The notes under the pieces are model-generated. The model was not told the origin of the DNA and ran no database searches. It saw only the letters and a program-made list of their open reading frames with translations. A program made the position numbers and the translations under genes. From the NCBI GenBank assembly GCA_050084515.1, contig CM114275.1, positions 62,001-126,000 on the forward strand: 64,000 bases of DNA. Direction: 5' to 3'. The stretch is from Blasia pusilla (lineage: Eukaryota; Marchantiophyta; Marchantiopsida; Blasiales). Of this stretch, positions 20,150-30,938 are shown piece by piece. How positions within the stretch are numbered: the first letter of the stretch is position 1; every line of letters begins with the position of its first letter.

Positions 20150-20584
20150 TCAAAGTGGTTTGTTTAAAATACTTCGCACTTCTTTGAGGGACAGAATTGG
20201 TTGGTGGATTCCTACTCCTACCTCCAACTCTCTTAAAACTACCAGCAACACATAGTACATGTGCTTACAAGGGAAATACCTTTTGCCACTTGTCTCTCTT
20301 TGGACAAAGTCATCACATGAACATGTAGGAAAGCAACATATGTGCACCACATACACCCGTGTGATACTTGAATTTACAGTGTTGTTCCTCACCAAGTACA
20401 TCTTTCCTATTCCATTGCCACTCTGGACATCTTTTGTGGCAATGACCTCCATTTTTGCCTCCCGAGCTGATGCAATTCGATTTGCTCTCTCCAGCGTTGG
20501 CCTACACATTCTGTTTCTCTTCACCCCATTTCTAGACTCAAACAGAAATAGTGGATTGAGATCATCCACCTTCTCCGGGTACAT
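20150..20584 (-). pseudogene. SWIM zinc finger exon
   Basis: A 144-codon open frame. ICCFPTCSCDDFVQRE and KRYFPCKHMYYVLLVVL give CxC...CxH with the spacing of SWIM domains, which are common at the C-terminus of MULE and KDZ transposases and in FAR1-type proteins. Upstream NRMCRPTLERANRIAS and NGIGKMYLVRNN form the usual strand-rich lead-in. The nucleic-acid-binding role is inferred. Confidence 0.78.
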
Positions 20585-21764
20585 GTTGACATCAATCTAG
20601 GGTTGAAAACGAAATGCAAAGGTCTTTGTAATGCGAACGTGCTGCAAACTTCCTCCGTCTACGAGTCTGAAACCGGCACTTGTAAGATTGTTCACTTCGT
20701 CTTGAGTGTAGTTCGTACCTACGGCGATCGGCCAAATCGTGGGGGTATTCCCCCAGGGCTCCAATGGAAGCCAGATAAGACTTCCGGAAAGCGCAAGATT
20801 CATTTGGGCATAAGAAGAACTTCAATTGATCCCCGGTCCTCGTGAAACGATCAAAGGTTTTGAGTCCCCAAAACCCAGGCAGTGGTCGTCCAATCCTTCT
20901 ATAGTTCTTATTTAGGAAAGTGCCGTACGTTATTCTAATTCCATCAGATCCTGCCCTGCAAGTGGGTCCACGTCCAAGGTTGCTCCGGATATATACCACC
21001 GTTTCAAGTTGTAATCCATCTCCATGACCGGAATCCCATATTGTTGAACCACCCCAGCGATCGGATGTTGCAAACTCCCAGCAACGGAGGGCTTTTGAAA
21101 TAAAACTTTCACTGATTTTGGAGAAGTTACTCCATCACGGATTTGGGAGCGGTCCGGGGTCCCCGAATACCTGGGCGGCGTAATTTCCTCATCCAAATCA
21201 ATCACCGGATTTGTTCCTCGATGTTGCCTCTTCACCTGCCTGAAGTCAAGATACTTATCTGGTCTCCACGAGTCTCGCTCGGACTGCTCTACCACCATCT
21301 GTATGGGACGTCTTGAAACGCGCCCACGAATATCCCCACCAAAGTGTACATCTTGCTCGAGGGGAGTTCTTGCTACGCACCGGTTGAAGGCTTCCACATA
21401 GAATTTTTCATCACCAGATCTCACAACCGCCCTCATATAGAGCTCGTAGATCGAAGGCCCCCTTCCTTTTGTTATACCTTTTGTGAGGAAGATATGGGAT
21501 GCTGCAGACTGTAGCATTGCTCTTGCCTGGTCTTGTTGGCATGCTTCCACAAGTGAAATTCGTTGGCATGCTTGTGACGACCTCTAGGAGGAATGAACAC
21601 TTTCTGCTCCACTTGTGTTGGGGCAGAGGGCATTTTCATGAATGTTCAATCCCTACAACGACCGCAATGTTAGAAGGGAACAAAAATAGCTCAGAAGTCA
21701 AAGAAATAAGCTACCTGTTGGAACCAGACAAGTTGCAAGGCCGAGGCATCCCATGAACGACTCT

Positions 21765-22127
21765 GCGACCCGTCGGGTCCCGACGTGTTGCAACACCCAG
21801 GAAACACCTATTGCAACCCGTCTGATTCCGACGGGTTGCAAGAACCTTTGGCCACTCCGGGCTGGAAGATCCTAGTGCAAGTCATCCGGAACCCATCCGG
21901 GTCAAACTATTTGCAGGCCTTGTATACATGCGACTTGCATACTTGTTTACGGGTTGCACCAAAATTCTGGATGCCACCCGTCGGTATCCGACTGATTGCA
22001 CACTCAGGCAACCCGTCCGTTTCCGACGGGTTGCACACTCGGGCAACCCATCACATCCGACAGCTTGCTTGGTTTCTTCGGTTTGAAATCCCTATAGTTC
22101 CCACGCTTCTCAACTTGAGCTGCAACT
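21765..22127 (-). repeat. Palindrome-bearing intron of transposase gene
   Basis: Between two coding segments lie palindromes near 21770, 21812, 21970, 22010 and 22040 (gcaacccgtctgattccgac with complement and variants). The flanking exons have SSLFSNNSHRQADAEN and MEACQQDQARAM. It shows that both genes of the element host the same palindrome family. Confidence 0.7.
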
Positions 22128-24366
22128 TTACAAGCAATTCTCAGCATCAGCTTGACGATGAGAATTGTTTGAAAATAGTGAACTCACCTGCCGCATGAAG
22201 TTTCCCCATTGTCTCGTACGTACAGTCCACCAACTCAACCAAGAGCACAACTCTTTGTACTTCCCCTCAATCGCATGCTTCCTCCACCACCCATGAAGTT
22301 CTTCTTGGCATTCCATGGCCTGTTTCAAGGTTTTGCTCTCCTTGCAACGTTGGAGTAGAGTGACATGCTCTGCCCTCTTATTCTCCTTGATGCAAGATTT
22401 GGTGTACCGGGTCACAGACTGTTGCCAATGGAAAGCATCTGACCTTTCCCTCTCCGGTTGAACCTCTCCACCCCAGAACACTTCCATGATAGCAATCCAC
22501 CCAAGTTGTGCATTGTGCGCCATGAACCCATAAATTTCCCGAGGTGGCCTTTTGTTTTCCTTCACCACCTCCAATAAGAGTAACCAGCACATCTTCAAAC
22601 TGCCAACGTCTCCAGCTTTTACTTCACAGAAAAATATAGTTTTGAGTCCCTCCTCCACATGGTCATAAACGTGAGCACCCATTGTCAACCATCCGTTCAG
22701 CACTCTGTAGCAAATATCAAAGCTTACCCAGTTGCCGTAAAGATCTTCCCCTTCCCTCATTCGATCTATAAGATCGAGGCCACTCGACGAACCTATGGTT
22801 GACATTTTGAAGACATAGGCCCTGGATCCCTTGCCTCCCTGGTCTATGACCTGCCATCTCTGAATGAATGGAAATCGGGAGTTCTCCTTGATTCTGGCAA
22901 TGGCATCCATTTCGGCCGTCTTTCCATCCAGTACCCGTATTTGACGCAGCAAATTCCGGAAGCATTCAGGATCACCGAGAAATGCGAGATTTTCCCAGAG
23001 TTGTTTCTCCTCAGCACCCGTGATCTCGCCCTGTCCAGGGATTCCAAGCAATTGTTCACAAATTTGTGATGCTGTTGTGAGCTAGATCACTCCGGGCTTT
23101 GAACCCGGAGAGTTTCTGTAGACCTCGGAAACTTTCTTCGCCACATCCTCCTTGATGTGTCTCTAAATTGCATCGGTCACAGGATTAGTGTTGGAGCCAA
23201 TATGAACTGCCAGCCTTGTGTACTCTGACGTGGAGCCCAAGTCGTGGACAATGAAAAATATGTATGCATGACACGCTCCAACGCAGAAGGGGGATGCTTG
23301 ACAATGAGAACATCGATGGCCTCCCGACGGTATGGTGGCACCGACCTCGTATGGATTTTCTGCATTCTTGGGGGGGAATTGCGACGTATTCATTCGCCCG
23401 TCGCGCTCTAGATACGGGCATGCTGGACTTCTACACTCCAAGGCTCCAACGCATTGGCGGCGGGAGACAATCCAAGGACCATTTGGAATTGAAGCACTAG
23501 TCCGTTGAAGCCTGCACCATCGATGACAATCAGACTTTCTATCCATACCCTTCAAGCGTCCTCAATCTTTCTTTTGAGCAGGAGCAGCAAGTGGAGGCAA
23601 CTCAAAAATGCAATGACCATCATACGTGGGCGGCAGCTCGTCGACAAGAATGTGCTTGAACATTTTCAAGGCCAGAGACGATAGCAAACTATTGCCTGAT
23701 ACTCGCAAGAGGAACGAGTAGGCGGACAGAGGGCCCGGTTGGTGTCCAACAGATCCACTGAGGTTGATAACATTCAGAATATCTTCAGGCAGTACAACAT
23801 TGCTACGAGCGTGTGAAGTTGGAGTTGAAGCCGGATCTACTGAGCTTGGAGTTGCAAACGTAGAGCCCGGTGCACTAGGAAATTCTCGATTGTCTACTTG
23901 GGAAACAGAGGAATTCAAGGGCAAGCCGTAAACTCTGTATTGACCATTTGCTAGAGGTAGGAGATTCCATACTTTACGGTTTGCAATCACTGGTTGGACT
24001 GTCTCACCTATTATGTCCTCCGTATTGTCCACCCTAACATCCTTGGATACAAAGATGGTTCCAATTTGGAGAAGAAATTGAACTAAGAGAAAATTTTCAT
24101 CCACTGCTATGAAAGACTCACAAGCTTGCGGTCGAACGTTTTCTGATTGAGGAAGGGCCGCTAGATGACTGCCATAAGTGAGCTTTACATAATTATCCAT
24201 TCCCAGAAGATTCCACGAGGAGGAGACAGAGAATTGGTATGAGAATGAGAATGAGAATGAGAATGTTTAATTTATAGTGAATAGGGACTTAGATTCTCCT
24301 GACAGAATTTGACTGACAAGATGAAGTTTGGTGGTTGAAAATGTCTGACACAATGGATTCAATTCT

Positions 24367-25372
24367 GTTGCAACCTGTCGGAGTCAGGTGGGTTGCAGAA
24401 TTTGGGAATCACAGACGTTGGTTGCGAAGCATGCACTTCTTTTTGTTGGAACCTGTTGGAGTCCGTTGGGTTGGTACCCCCTTCTTGCCGACCAAAGGTT
24501 TTTTTAATCAATTTTGCTAGCATCAAACACAAGATATCGCTTGCATATGCTAAGGCAACCAATCGTTGGGGACTTTTGCGGGATTGTCCAACTCAGGGTA
24601 GATCTTGTGACCCGTCGGATTGCAATGGGTTGCCTCGAACTATGCGTTGTCGCATTGTTACCCGAGGGATAGAAAAGCGTGCAACCTGTAGATAACCGAC
24701 GGGTTGCCCTGGTACCTCGCCTATTAACCCAAGATAAGCAAAGCGTGCAACCCGTCGGCTTCGGACGAGTTGAACGCTTCTGCCTCACTTTGTAACGCTA
24801 ACATGAAGGAAGCGTGCAACTCGTCGATCTCCGACGAGTTGCGCGGGTGCCGCGCCTTCTTGCCCAAAGACGGCGGAGGCGCGCAACCCGTCGGCCTCAG
24901 ACGGGTTGCGCAATTGCCTCACCTTGTTACACTTACATTAAGGAAGCGTGCAACCCATCTGTTTCAGATGAGTTGCGCGGGTGCCACATCTTCTTGCCCA
25001 AAGACGGCGGAGGTGCGCAACCCGTCGACCTCAGACGGGTTGCGCAAGTGCCTCGCCTTGTAACGCTTACATGAAGGAAGCGTACAACCTGTCGGCCTCC
25101 GACGAGTTGCGCGAGAAGCCCGCCTTGTTATCCCAAGACGAGGGAAGCGTGCAACCCACTAGAATCCGACGGGTTGCGCGGGTACCTCGCATTCTTGTCC
25201 GAAGACGGCATAGGCGCGCAACCTGTCGGTCTCCGACGGGTTGTGCGGGTACCTCGTGTTCTTGTCCGAATACGATGGAGGCACGCAACTTGTCGGTCTC
25301 TGACGGGTTGCCACGAGGACGGATGCCTTGAACCCTCGGGAAGCGTGCAACCTGTCGAAGCCGTCGGGTTGG
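24367..25372. repeat. Palindrome array in divergent promoter (copy 2)
   Basis: About fourteen palindrome-like units, at 24368, 24450, 24612, 24682, 24747, 24817, 24886, 24948, 25017, 25085, 25149, 25219, 25285 and 25346, roughly 60-80 bp apart. Text between units is itself repeated (aagacggcggaggcgcgcaa, cgcgggtacctcgc). The array is longer than in copy 1, so units expand or contract. Confidence 0.9.
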
Positions 25373-25430
25373 TTTTTTTCACGTCCAGACTTCCATAACA
25401 GCGAGCACATCGCCGTCGGAAGGACGATGC

Positions 25431-25468
25431 GACCCAACGGTCAGCCCAACGGCTCGAAAGTATAAATA
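25431..25468 (+). promoter_or_regulatory. TATA box and CCAACGG pair (copy 2)
   Basis: TATAAATA at 25461-25468 follows two cccaacgg motifs. The layout is identical to copy 1. It is 440 bp upstream of the ATG at 25901; the extra length compared with copy 1 comes from a leader minisatellite. Confidence 0.75.
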
Positions 25469-25569
25469 GGGGAAGATTCGCTCATTTCCGGTTTTTCATT
25501 TCGCAATCTCAATTGCTGTTCCGCGCAACAACTGACCAGATACCAAGGGGCGCTTTACACGGTGACTCA

Positions 25570-25845
25570 TCGCGAGACAATTCGAGCGAACGATCATGAG
25601 ACAATTCGAGCGAACGATCACGAGACGATTCAAGCGAACGATCGCGAGACGATTCGAGCTACTCATCAAGGCGACTCATAGCGACATCAGCAAGGCGACT
25701 CATCAAGGCAACTCATCGCGACATCAGCAAGGCAACTCATCGCGACATCAGCAAGGCGACTCATCAAGGCAACTCATCGCGACATCAGCAAGGCGACTCA
25801 TTGCGACATCAGCAAGGCAACTCATCAAGGCGATTCCTTGAGCCG
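25570..25845 (+). repeat. Leader minisatellite of ParB-MTase gene (copy 2)
   Basis: Units of cgagacaattcgagcgaacgatc type at the start, then repeats of gcgacatcagcaaggcgac followed by tcatcaaggcaactcat. Copy 1 has only about one unit of each (7430-7555). A copy-specific expansion in the untranslated leader. Confidence 0.88.
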
Positions 25846-26627
25846 ATTCATTTTGCAGAGAGAGCAATTTCCTTGTCCATAGGAGGCATTTTCGGGAACA
25901 ATGACGGGGAAAAAATCTCAAGCAAACAAGGTTGGGAGCTTCACTCCCAAGTCCATGAGGACTCCTGCGTCACCATCTCCAGGGCCTCGTTCGGCCAATG
26001 AGATAAGGCAACAAGAAATCGAGGAGCGGGAAAGGGAAGTGGAGATGCACAAGCAGGAGCTTCTTGCAAAACGTGTAAATGAGGCGCTCGAAAAACAAAA
26101 AGCAGAGGCTGAGGCGTCGTAGGCCTTGAAGAAAAGGATGCCCACGAAAAGCATGAAAAGAAGCGTCTAGACGCGTCGGTGAGGAGAGCAGAATTGGAAA
26201 AATCTCGGAGGGAAAAAGCAATTGCCATTGAAGAAAGCCCTACCCGTCCAACCAAAAGTGTTGAGATGCAGGAAATGTCCCCGATGAAGTGCGGGGACAC
26301 AATCAATATAGCGGAAACGGACGAAGTTCAAGTGACGGACGATGAGGTCATGAGGACCGCCAGCGTGGAGATGGTGGACATCGCTGAAGAAGCAGGAGAG
26401 CGGTCATCCTCGTCCCTAAGCCCGGCAGAAGAAATCGACCTCTATCGGATCGATGAGTTTCCCGTGGACTTACTAGCTGCTGTCCCAGAGCAGTTGGCTG
26501 GCCAAGACACCGACCCAATCTTCGAGCGGGAAAGAGAGGATCTGTGTTCTTTGAATTATGTGAAGGCCCATGTTGCAATTCATTGGCAATTCAATGTAGC
26601 TTATTGACCTTGTCCCCGTTGTGACAG

Positions 26628-27100
26628 GTGGTAAAGCAGATGGCACTCATGGAGGGCCAGAACGCCCCGAGAATTCCACTTTGCCAATTGCGAACTATGG
26701 AGTACGTCCGCGAAATTTAGTTTGACGAGGATATTGCGAAGCTGAAACAATCGGCAACGACAGCATCCTACGTCGACAGCTTCCCTCCGTTCTATGTTCA
26801 GCCTTACGATGACCATGGAACCCAAGCGCTGGTTACGGAGGAGGACTTGGAAGCGCTCGACACATTCTAGAGGATGAGAGATCAAGAATTCAGAAGGGCG
26901 ATAGAGGGGACGGAATTCAGCTAGATGCGGAACCTGTATTTCTTCATCTGGGATGGAAACCACAGGTTCATGGCATGGACCTAGTTTGCATAGGAGCGCC
27001 CAAACTCATTGGAGGCACATTTTTGCGTGAAGGCAGTGGTGCTACATCCATACCCTCATCACATGGCAACGGTGGAGATGGCCATGCATGCCATGAACAC
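26628..27100 (+). pseudogene. ParB/sulfiredoxin-like domain exon (copy 2)
   Basis: Same order of motifs as copy 1: IPLCQLRTMEYVREI, DEDIAKLKQSA, FYVQPYDDH, FFIWDGNHRFMAW, ending MHAMNT before GTAAGT. Stops: TAG 26718 (Gln in copy 1), TAG 26868 (shared with copy 1), TAG 26922 (Trp in copy 1), and TAGs at 26982 and 26991. Conservation of DGNHR across both diverged copies suggests it mattered while the element was active. Confidence 0.62.
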
Positions 27101-27802
27101 GTAAGTTTCCTCTTGTTGCAAACCGTCGGACTCCGACAAGTTGTTTGAGTCGCCACTGTTTTTGGAATGTTTTGGCCGAAAGCAACTCGTCGGACTCCAA
27201 CGAGTTGCTCGACTGATCAATGATTTAGGATGTTTTTGGCCAAAAGCAACTCGTCGGACTCCGAAGAATTGCTCGACTAATCACTAGTTTAGGATGTTTT
27301 TGGCCGAAAGCAACTCGTTGGAGTCCGACGAGTTGCTCGACTCACCGCTATTTTTGGATGTTTTTTGAAGAAAGCAACTCATCGGAGTCCGACAGGTTGC
27401 TTGACTCGAAGCTGTTTTTGGATGTTTTTTGATGTTTCTGGCTGAAAACAACTCGTCGGAGTCCAACAGGTTGCATTCGGAAGTAGGGGAGCTACATTTT
27501 TGGCGTCAAATTGCAGCTTTAATTGAAATTGCGCAACCTGTCGGACTCCGACGGGTTGATATGTTCACTTTTCTCACGGAAACCACTCTCTAAATACGGA
27601 TTATCTAACAACCCGTCGGAGTCCGACGGGTTGAAACCAGGCAATCACAAATCTGAATGCAATCCGTCGGACTCCGATGGGTTGCAAAATTTAGCTCCTT
27701 GCTTCCATTCTGAACATGAGCTGTGACGACCTGTCGGAGTCCGACGGGTTGCAGGAACCCATGTACCTTGCAAAATTTCTAATATTGAGTTTGGATGTGC
27801 AG
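27101..27802 (+). repeat. Intron 2 filled with spaced palindromes (copy 2)
   Basis: Ten palindromes starting near 27117, 27183, 27246, 27309, 27375, 27448, 27532, 27609, 27659 and 27727. The first five are 63-66 bp apart and share gatgtttttggccgaaagcaa spacers. The CTC/GAG arm variant dominates the 5' half and the CCC/GGG variant the 3' half, as in copy 1, so position within the intron is conserved. Confidence 0.92.
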
Positions 27803-29843
27803 GATTGTATCGGAGGGGAATGTCACCCACCATTGGATCCAGGATTGCGATCGGGTGAAGAAAGTGCTAACGATGCACCCGGCAGAGTACAAGGGTTTCT
27901 TGGGCGACGCCCTTGTAAATGAGATGCTGGCAAAGGGTGCTCAAATAAAAAAAAAGACTTGGGCAAATAAGTTTATTTCCCAAGATGCATCCGTGACAAT
28001 CCTTTGCTGGTCGGAGATACAGGCCGCCAAGAAGAGCGCCGCATTGGAGCAGGAGTGGAGGGAGAAAGTGTCTGTGTCTGAGTGTGCAAGTTCATCCATG
28101 CTGCAGTATCTGTAGCTACGAAGTACACGGCAAGCAAGATGCAGCGCTACATCGCCATTCTCAACCCCGAACTTGGCCCCGATTTCTACAAGGAGCTGAA
28201 GGCGATATTCAAGCGCCAGCGGAAGAGGGATGAAGACCCGCACGGTCGGATTGGGGAGAAAGTGTCTCTCGATCGCGTGCATCGATTTGCCTTGTCTGGA
28301 ATTAGCAAATTTAGGAGAATCGGACTGATGAAAATCAATCTCGAGGACACAGAGGCCCAAAAGAGGGTGGCACACCATCCTCTAGGTGTCTCTGATCCAG
28401 TGATCTCCCACTGGCTCCGTGAATGGTCATTCTGGGACGCGTTGCGGCTTCTCGGGAAGTCCATGCTCGTGGGTCTCCAAGCAGAGCTGAAAAGAATAGA
28501 GCCAGTTCCAGAGGAACCAAACCTGGAGAGTGCTGAAGATTTTGAACTTTGGCTTGATGACATGCGGGACAAGCCCATAAAAAACCCACGTTTCAGGATG
28601 ATGTTCAAGGATCGCATCCTCCCTCAAGCAGACCTTGACGAAGAAATAGAGGCAAAAAAAAGGGATTTCACAAAGAAGAAGCGAGATCTTCAGGAGCAGG
28701 CAACCGATGCATCTCGACTAAGAGTTGCCCAACGCATGGTGTTCAGGTACCTCGTCCATTGTAAGAATGCAGGTACATGGCAAAAAATACCGGCAGCCTG
28801 CAAATTGTGGGCTTCTCCGCCTGATGGAGAGACATTTTCCATGCACGACATGGAGATGGCTCAAAGCATGTCCGATTGGGAGGTGGAGAATTGCCCGATT
28901 TGGCTGGACTTCAACGACCCTAACGACATAATTGAGAAAGATCTACGCCTGCTCTATGATGCAGTGGCCGCAGGTAGGGACGACATCCCCAATTTTGTGC
29001 GGCCTGAAGACTTTTTCGAAGGAGATGCGGAGGAGCAAGCCCTCAAGACAGCGGAGTTTGTGTCCAAGGTCGTCACCGCCAAGGACAAATCTACAGCGGG
29101 TCTCAAAGCCAAGGCGAGGGGATCGAAGAATTCTGAGGCCGAGTCTTCCCAAAGAGAGGCTAAAAATTCAAGGCGAGACCAGAATCATTTGGGCGAGCGG
29201 GGAGAGAGGGTCGAACCATGTCCTCCGCAAAAAAAACTCCACCAGAGTCTGAGGTCATAGAGACCCCAACAAGCCGACCGTAGACTCAGGAGAAGCGGAA
29301 GCGAGAGGCGCCACGGTTGTCCTAGGGAGTAGACCAGGATGTGGAATACACTCCATCATCCTTGGGAAGACATAGAGAAACAACGACCCGCACAAGCGTC
29401 ATCCTTCACTACACGAATCTTCAAGATGAGCTGAAAAGTTTCAGTTCCCAAGCATCGACACCCGCCATCGAAAAATTGACAACGCTAGGACAGAAGCTTC
29501 AACAAAATGGCCACGCTCCCTGGCGGTCCATGGGGAGGTCGAAGAGGTGGCGGTGGATCTCCTCGTCGCTGATTTTCCCTCAGGGTTGCGCTTGTGGGAC
29601 GAGAATCCGTCCGAAGGGGTCCCAGACTGGAATGTACCTCTTTCTTATGACCAGATCGTGCTCCTGTTTTCCTTTGCATACGCTTATCTCAGTGACAGGG
29701 GCTGTTTCTTAGTTTTGACTGGAGGGAGCAAGGACGAGCTCTTTAACCTCCAGTGCGTCAAGAGGTCCCTGAAGTGGAGGACGACGCAATCGTGGGTCAT
29801 CAAGAACGAGTACCCACTCCGATCCGCGACGAGTCAAATTCGG
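27803..29843 (+). pseudogene. Middle region and MTase motif IV exon (copy 2)
   Basis: IVSEGNVTHHWIQDCD, then KTWANKFISQDASVTILCWS, then a frameshift near 28090 into a long open frame with SVATKYTASKMQRYIAILNP, SHWLREWSFWDAL, KKKRDLQEQ and CPIWLDFNDPND. After frameshifts the MTase part reads VAVDLLVADFPSGLRLW, YLSDRGCFLVLTGGSKDEL and RSATSQIR before the donor. The middle region has no match I can name; its Trp-rich and charged character suggests an ordered helical domain. Confidence 0.6.
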
Positions 29844-30351
29844 GTAAGGGCTCTAAATTTGGATCCAAATTGTCTTTCTCCGACGGGTTGCATCTCTGCA
29901 TGCAACCCGTCGGATTATTTGAGCTGGAGACTTCGGTGGTGCAATCTTTCTGAAAGCGACGGGTTGCAAATTTACCGCAAGTCTCCATTGGGTGAATGCA
30001 ACCCGTCAGAACCCGACGGGTTGCAAGTGGTAATGCTTTTGCAATTTTCTAGAATGATGCAACCCGTCTGAAAGCGACGGGTTGCTCTTAGCCAACCATG
30101 GGCTGCTCTAAGCCAGCAACCTGTTGCCTTCCGACGGGTTGTTCATGGACAAAAAAATCACAAGACACTTGTAAAACAACCCATCGGACTCCGACAGGTT
30201 GCTCCAATGTTAGGATTATAAAGAAATTCTCTGGCGTTAAGCAAAGTTCTTTGGGGACGTGTTGCACATTATGTCACCATACTGAGAGTAGACCAGTGGC
30301 CAAGTAGCTCTTTGTTGTTGCTAACATTGTTTCAAACGTGCTTCTTTACAG
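29844..30351 (+). repeat. Intron 3 with palindromes (copy 2)
   Basis: GTAAGG to TTTACAG. Contains palindromes or halves near 29878, 29901, 29940, 29998, 30059, 30117 and 30177, with centres such as GAAAGC and AGAACCC. The number and order match intron 3 of copy 1 only in part, showing turnover. Confidence 0.85.
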
Positions 30352-30938
30352 ATGGATCACTCCTATGTTTAATGCTTTGTTCGGCCCGAGCACAACTTTC
30401 AGGTGTTTAAGATCCTCGATCCTGTGGATCCATGCTCCGATGGGTACAGCTTAGATAGTTTATACAATTCCCATCCCATGAATTTACATGCAAGACGGTA
30501 CCCCATTACTTGGAGGAAGGGAAAAGTCGCCAGCCCTGCTGCAAATGCTCATCGAGCTCTGCTCAAGGCCGGGTGACTTGGTGTTCGACTTAGTGGGCCT
30601 TTCAGGGGTGTCTGGCATAGTGGCAGGAACATTCTCTGCCTTGAGGGAAGGCAGCAACTGTTTGACCTTTGCAAGGAGGCAAAGGCAGATTACGACAGGC
30701 TAGTTGGGGAGTACAACTCTCCTCCGAAGCCGAAAGCTCCGGTTCCAGACCCACCATTGGTAGTGACACCATCGTCACTTCCCACGATTCCAAAAATCGA
30801 GAGGGCAAGGCTGACAGTAATCTTGGAAGAGCTCTCGGACGATGACGAGTGAGTTCAAAGAACTCAAGGACCCAGCTTGACTGCAGGGTTTGGAGTAGGG
30901 ATTTATTTGATGACGAGGCAAAAGATTTCATAGAATAG
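30352..30938 (+). pseudogene. MTase C-terminal exons with 38-nt mini-intron candidate (copy 2)
   Basis: PEHNFQVFKILDPVDPCSDG, then MTase-like LLGGREKSPALLQMLIELC and SRPGDLVFDLVGLSGVSG, then KEAKADYDRLVGEY and a Pro-rich acidic tail LEELSDDDE. A TGA follows, but GTGAGT overlaps it. Removing 30849-30886 (38 nt, GT...CTGCAG) joins in frame to VWSRDLFDDEAKDFIE and TAG. TAA at 30370 and a frameshift near 30500 break the exon. Confidence 0.55.

Larger units (their letters stand above)
20150..24200 (-). pseudogene. Transposase-like gene with zinc-binding N-part, DDE-like core and SWIM finger
   Basis: ATG at 24200. Segments: 24200-23562 (unknown N-terminal part); 23555-23163 with VGALECRSPACPYL, HRCSHCQASPFCVGACHA and RLAVHIGSNTNPV (Cys/His cluster like FLYWCH/WRKY-GCM1); 23051-22128, a 307-codon frame with KTIFFCEVKAGDVGSLKMCW, IYGFMAHNAQLGWIAIMEVF and DAFHWQQSVTRYTK, resembling the E...W, GFM-D and FHW-Q parts of MULE-type transposases; a palindrome-bearing intron at about 21770-22130; 21550-20930, a basic region; and 20584-20150 with a SWIM pattern CSCDDF ... 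FPCKHMYYVL. Stops at 23165 and 23081 and frame changes near 23560 and 20590-20960 break it. The catalytic triad cannot be assigned with certainty; the expected Asp of GFMAD is His here. Confidence 0.65.
25901..30938 (+). pseudogene. ParB-like domain plus beta-class DNA methyltransferase gene, copy 2
   Basis: Inferred exons: 25901-about 26555; 26628-27100; 27803-29843; 30352-30848; 30887-30938. Donor sites are GTAAGT at 27101 and GTAAGG at 29844; acceptors are GTGCAG, GACAG and TTTACAG. Exon 1: MTGKKSQANKVGSFTPKS, then a Glu/Lys/Arg coiled coil (IRQQEIEEREREVEMHK) and acidic stretches. Exon 2: ParB-like IPLCQLRTMEYVREI and WDGNHRFMAW. Exon 3: a middle region with a 392-codon open frame (28082-29260), then MTase LLVADFPSGL. 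Exon 4: SPALLQMLIELCSRPGDLVF with a motif I-like loop. Predicted role: sequence-specific N4-cytosine or N6-adenine methylation of element DNA (inference). In-frame stops at 26120, 26718, 26868, 26922, 26982, 26991 and frameshifts near 26150, 28090, 29260-29550 and in exon 4 show decay. Confidence 0.7.

Noticed and set aside
22378-23059. Second protein overlapping the transposase core
   Set aside because: The overlapping frames (82 and 71 codons) are shadows of the 307-codon transposase frame.
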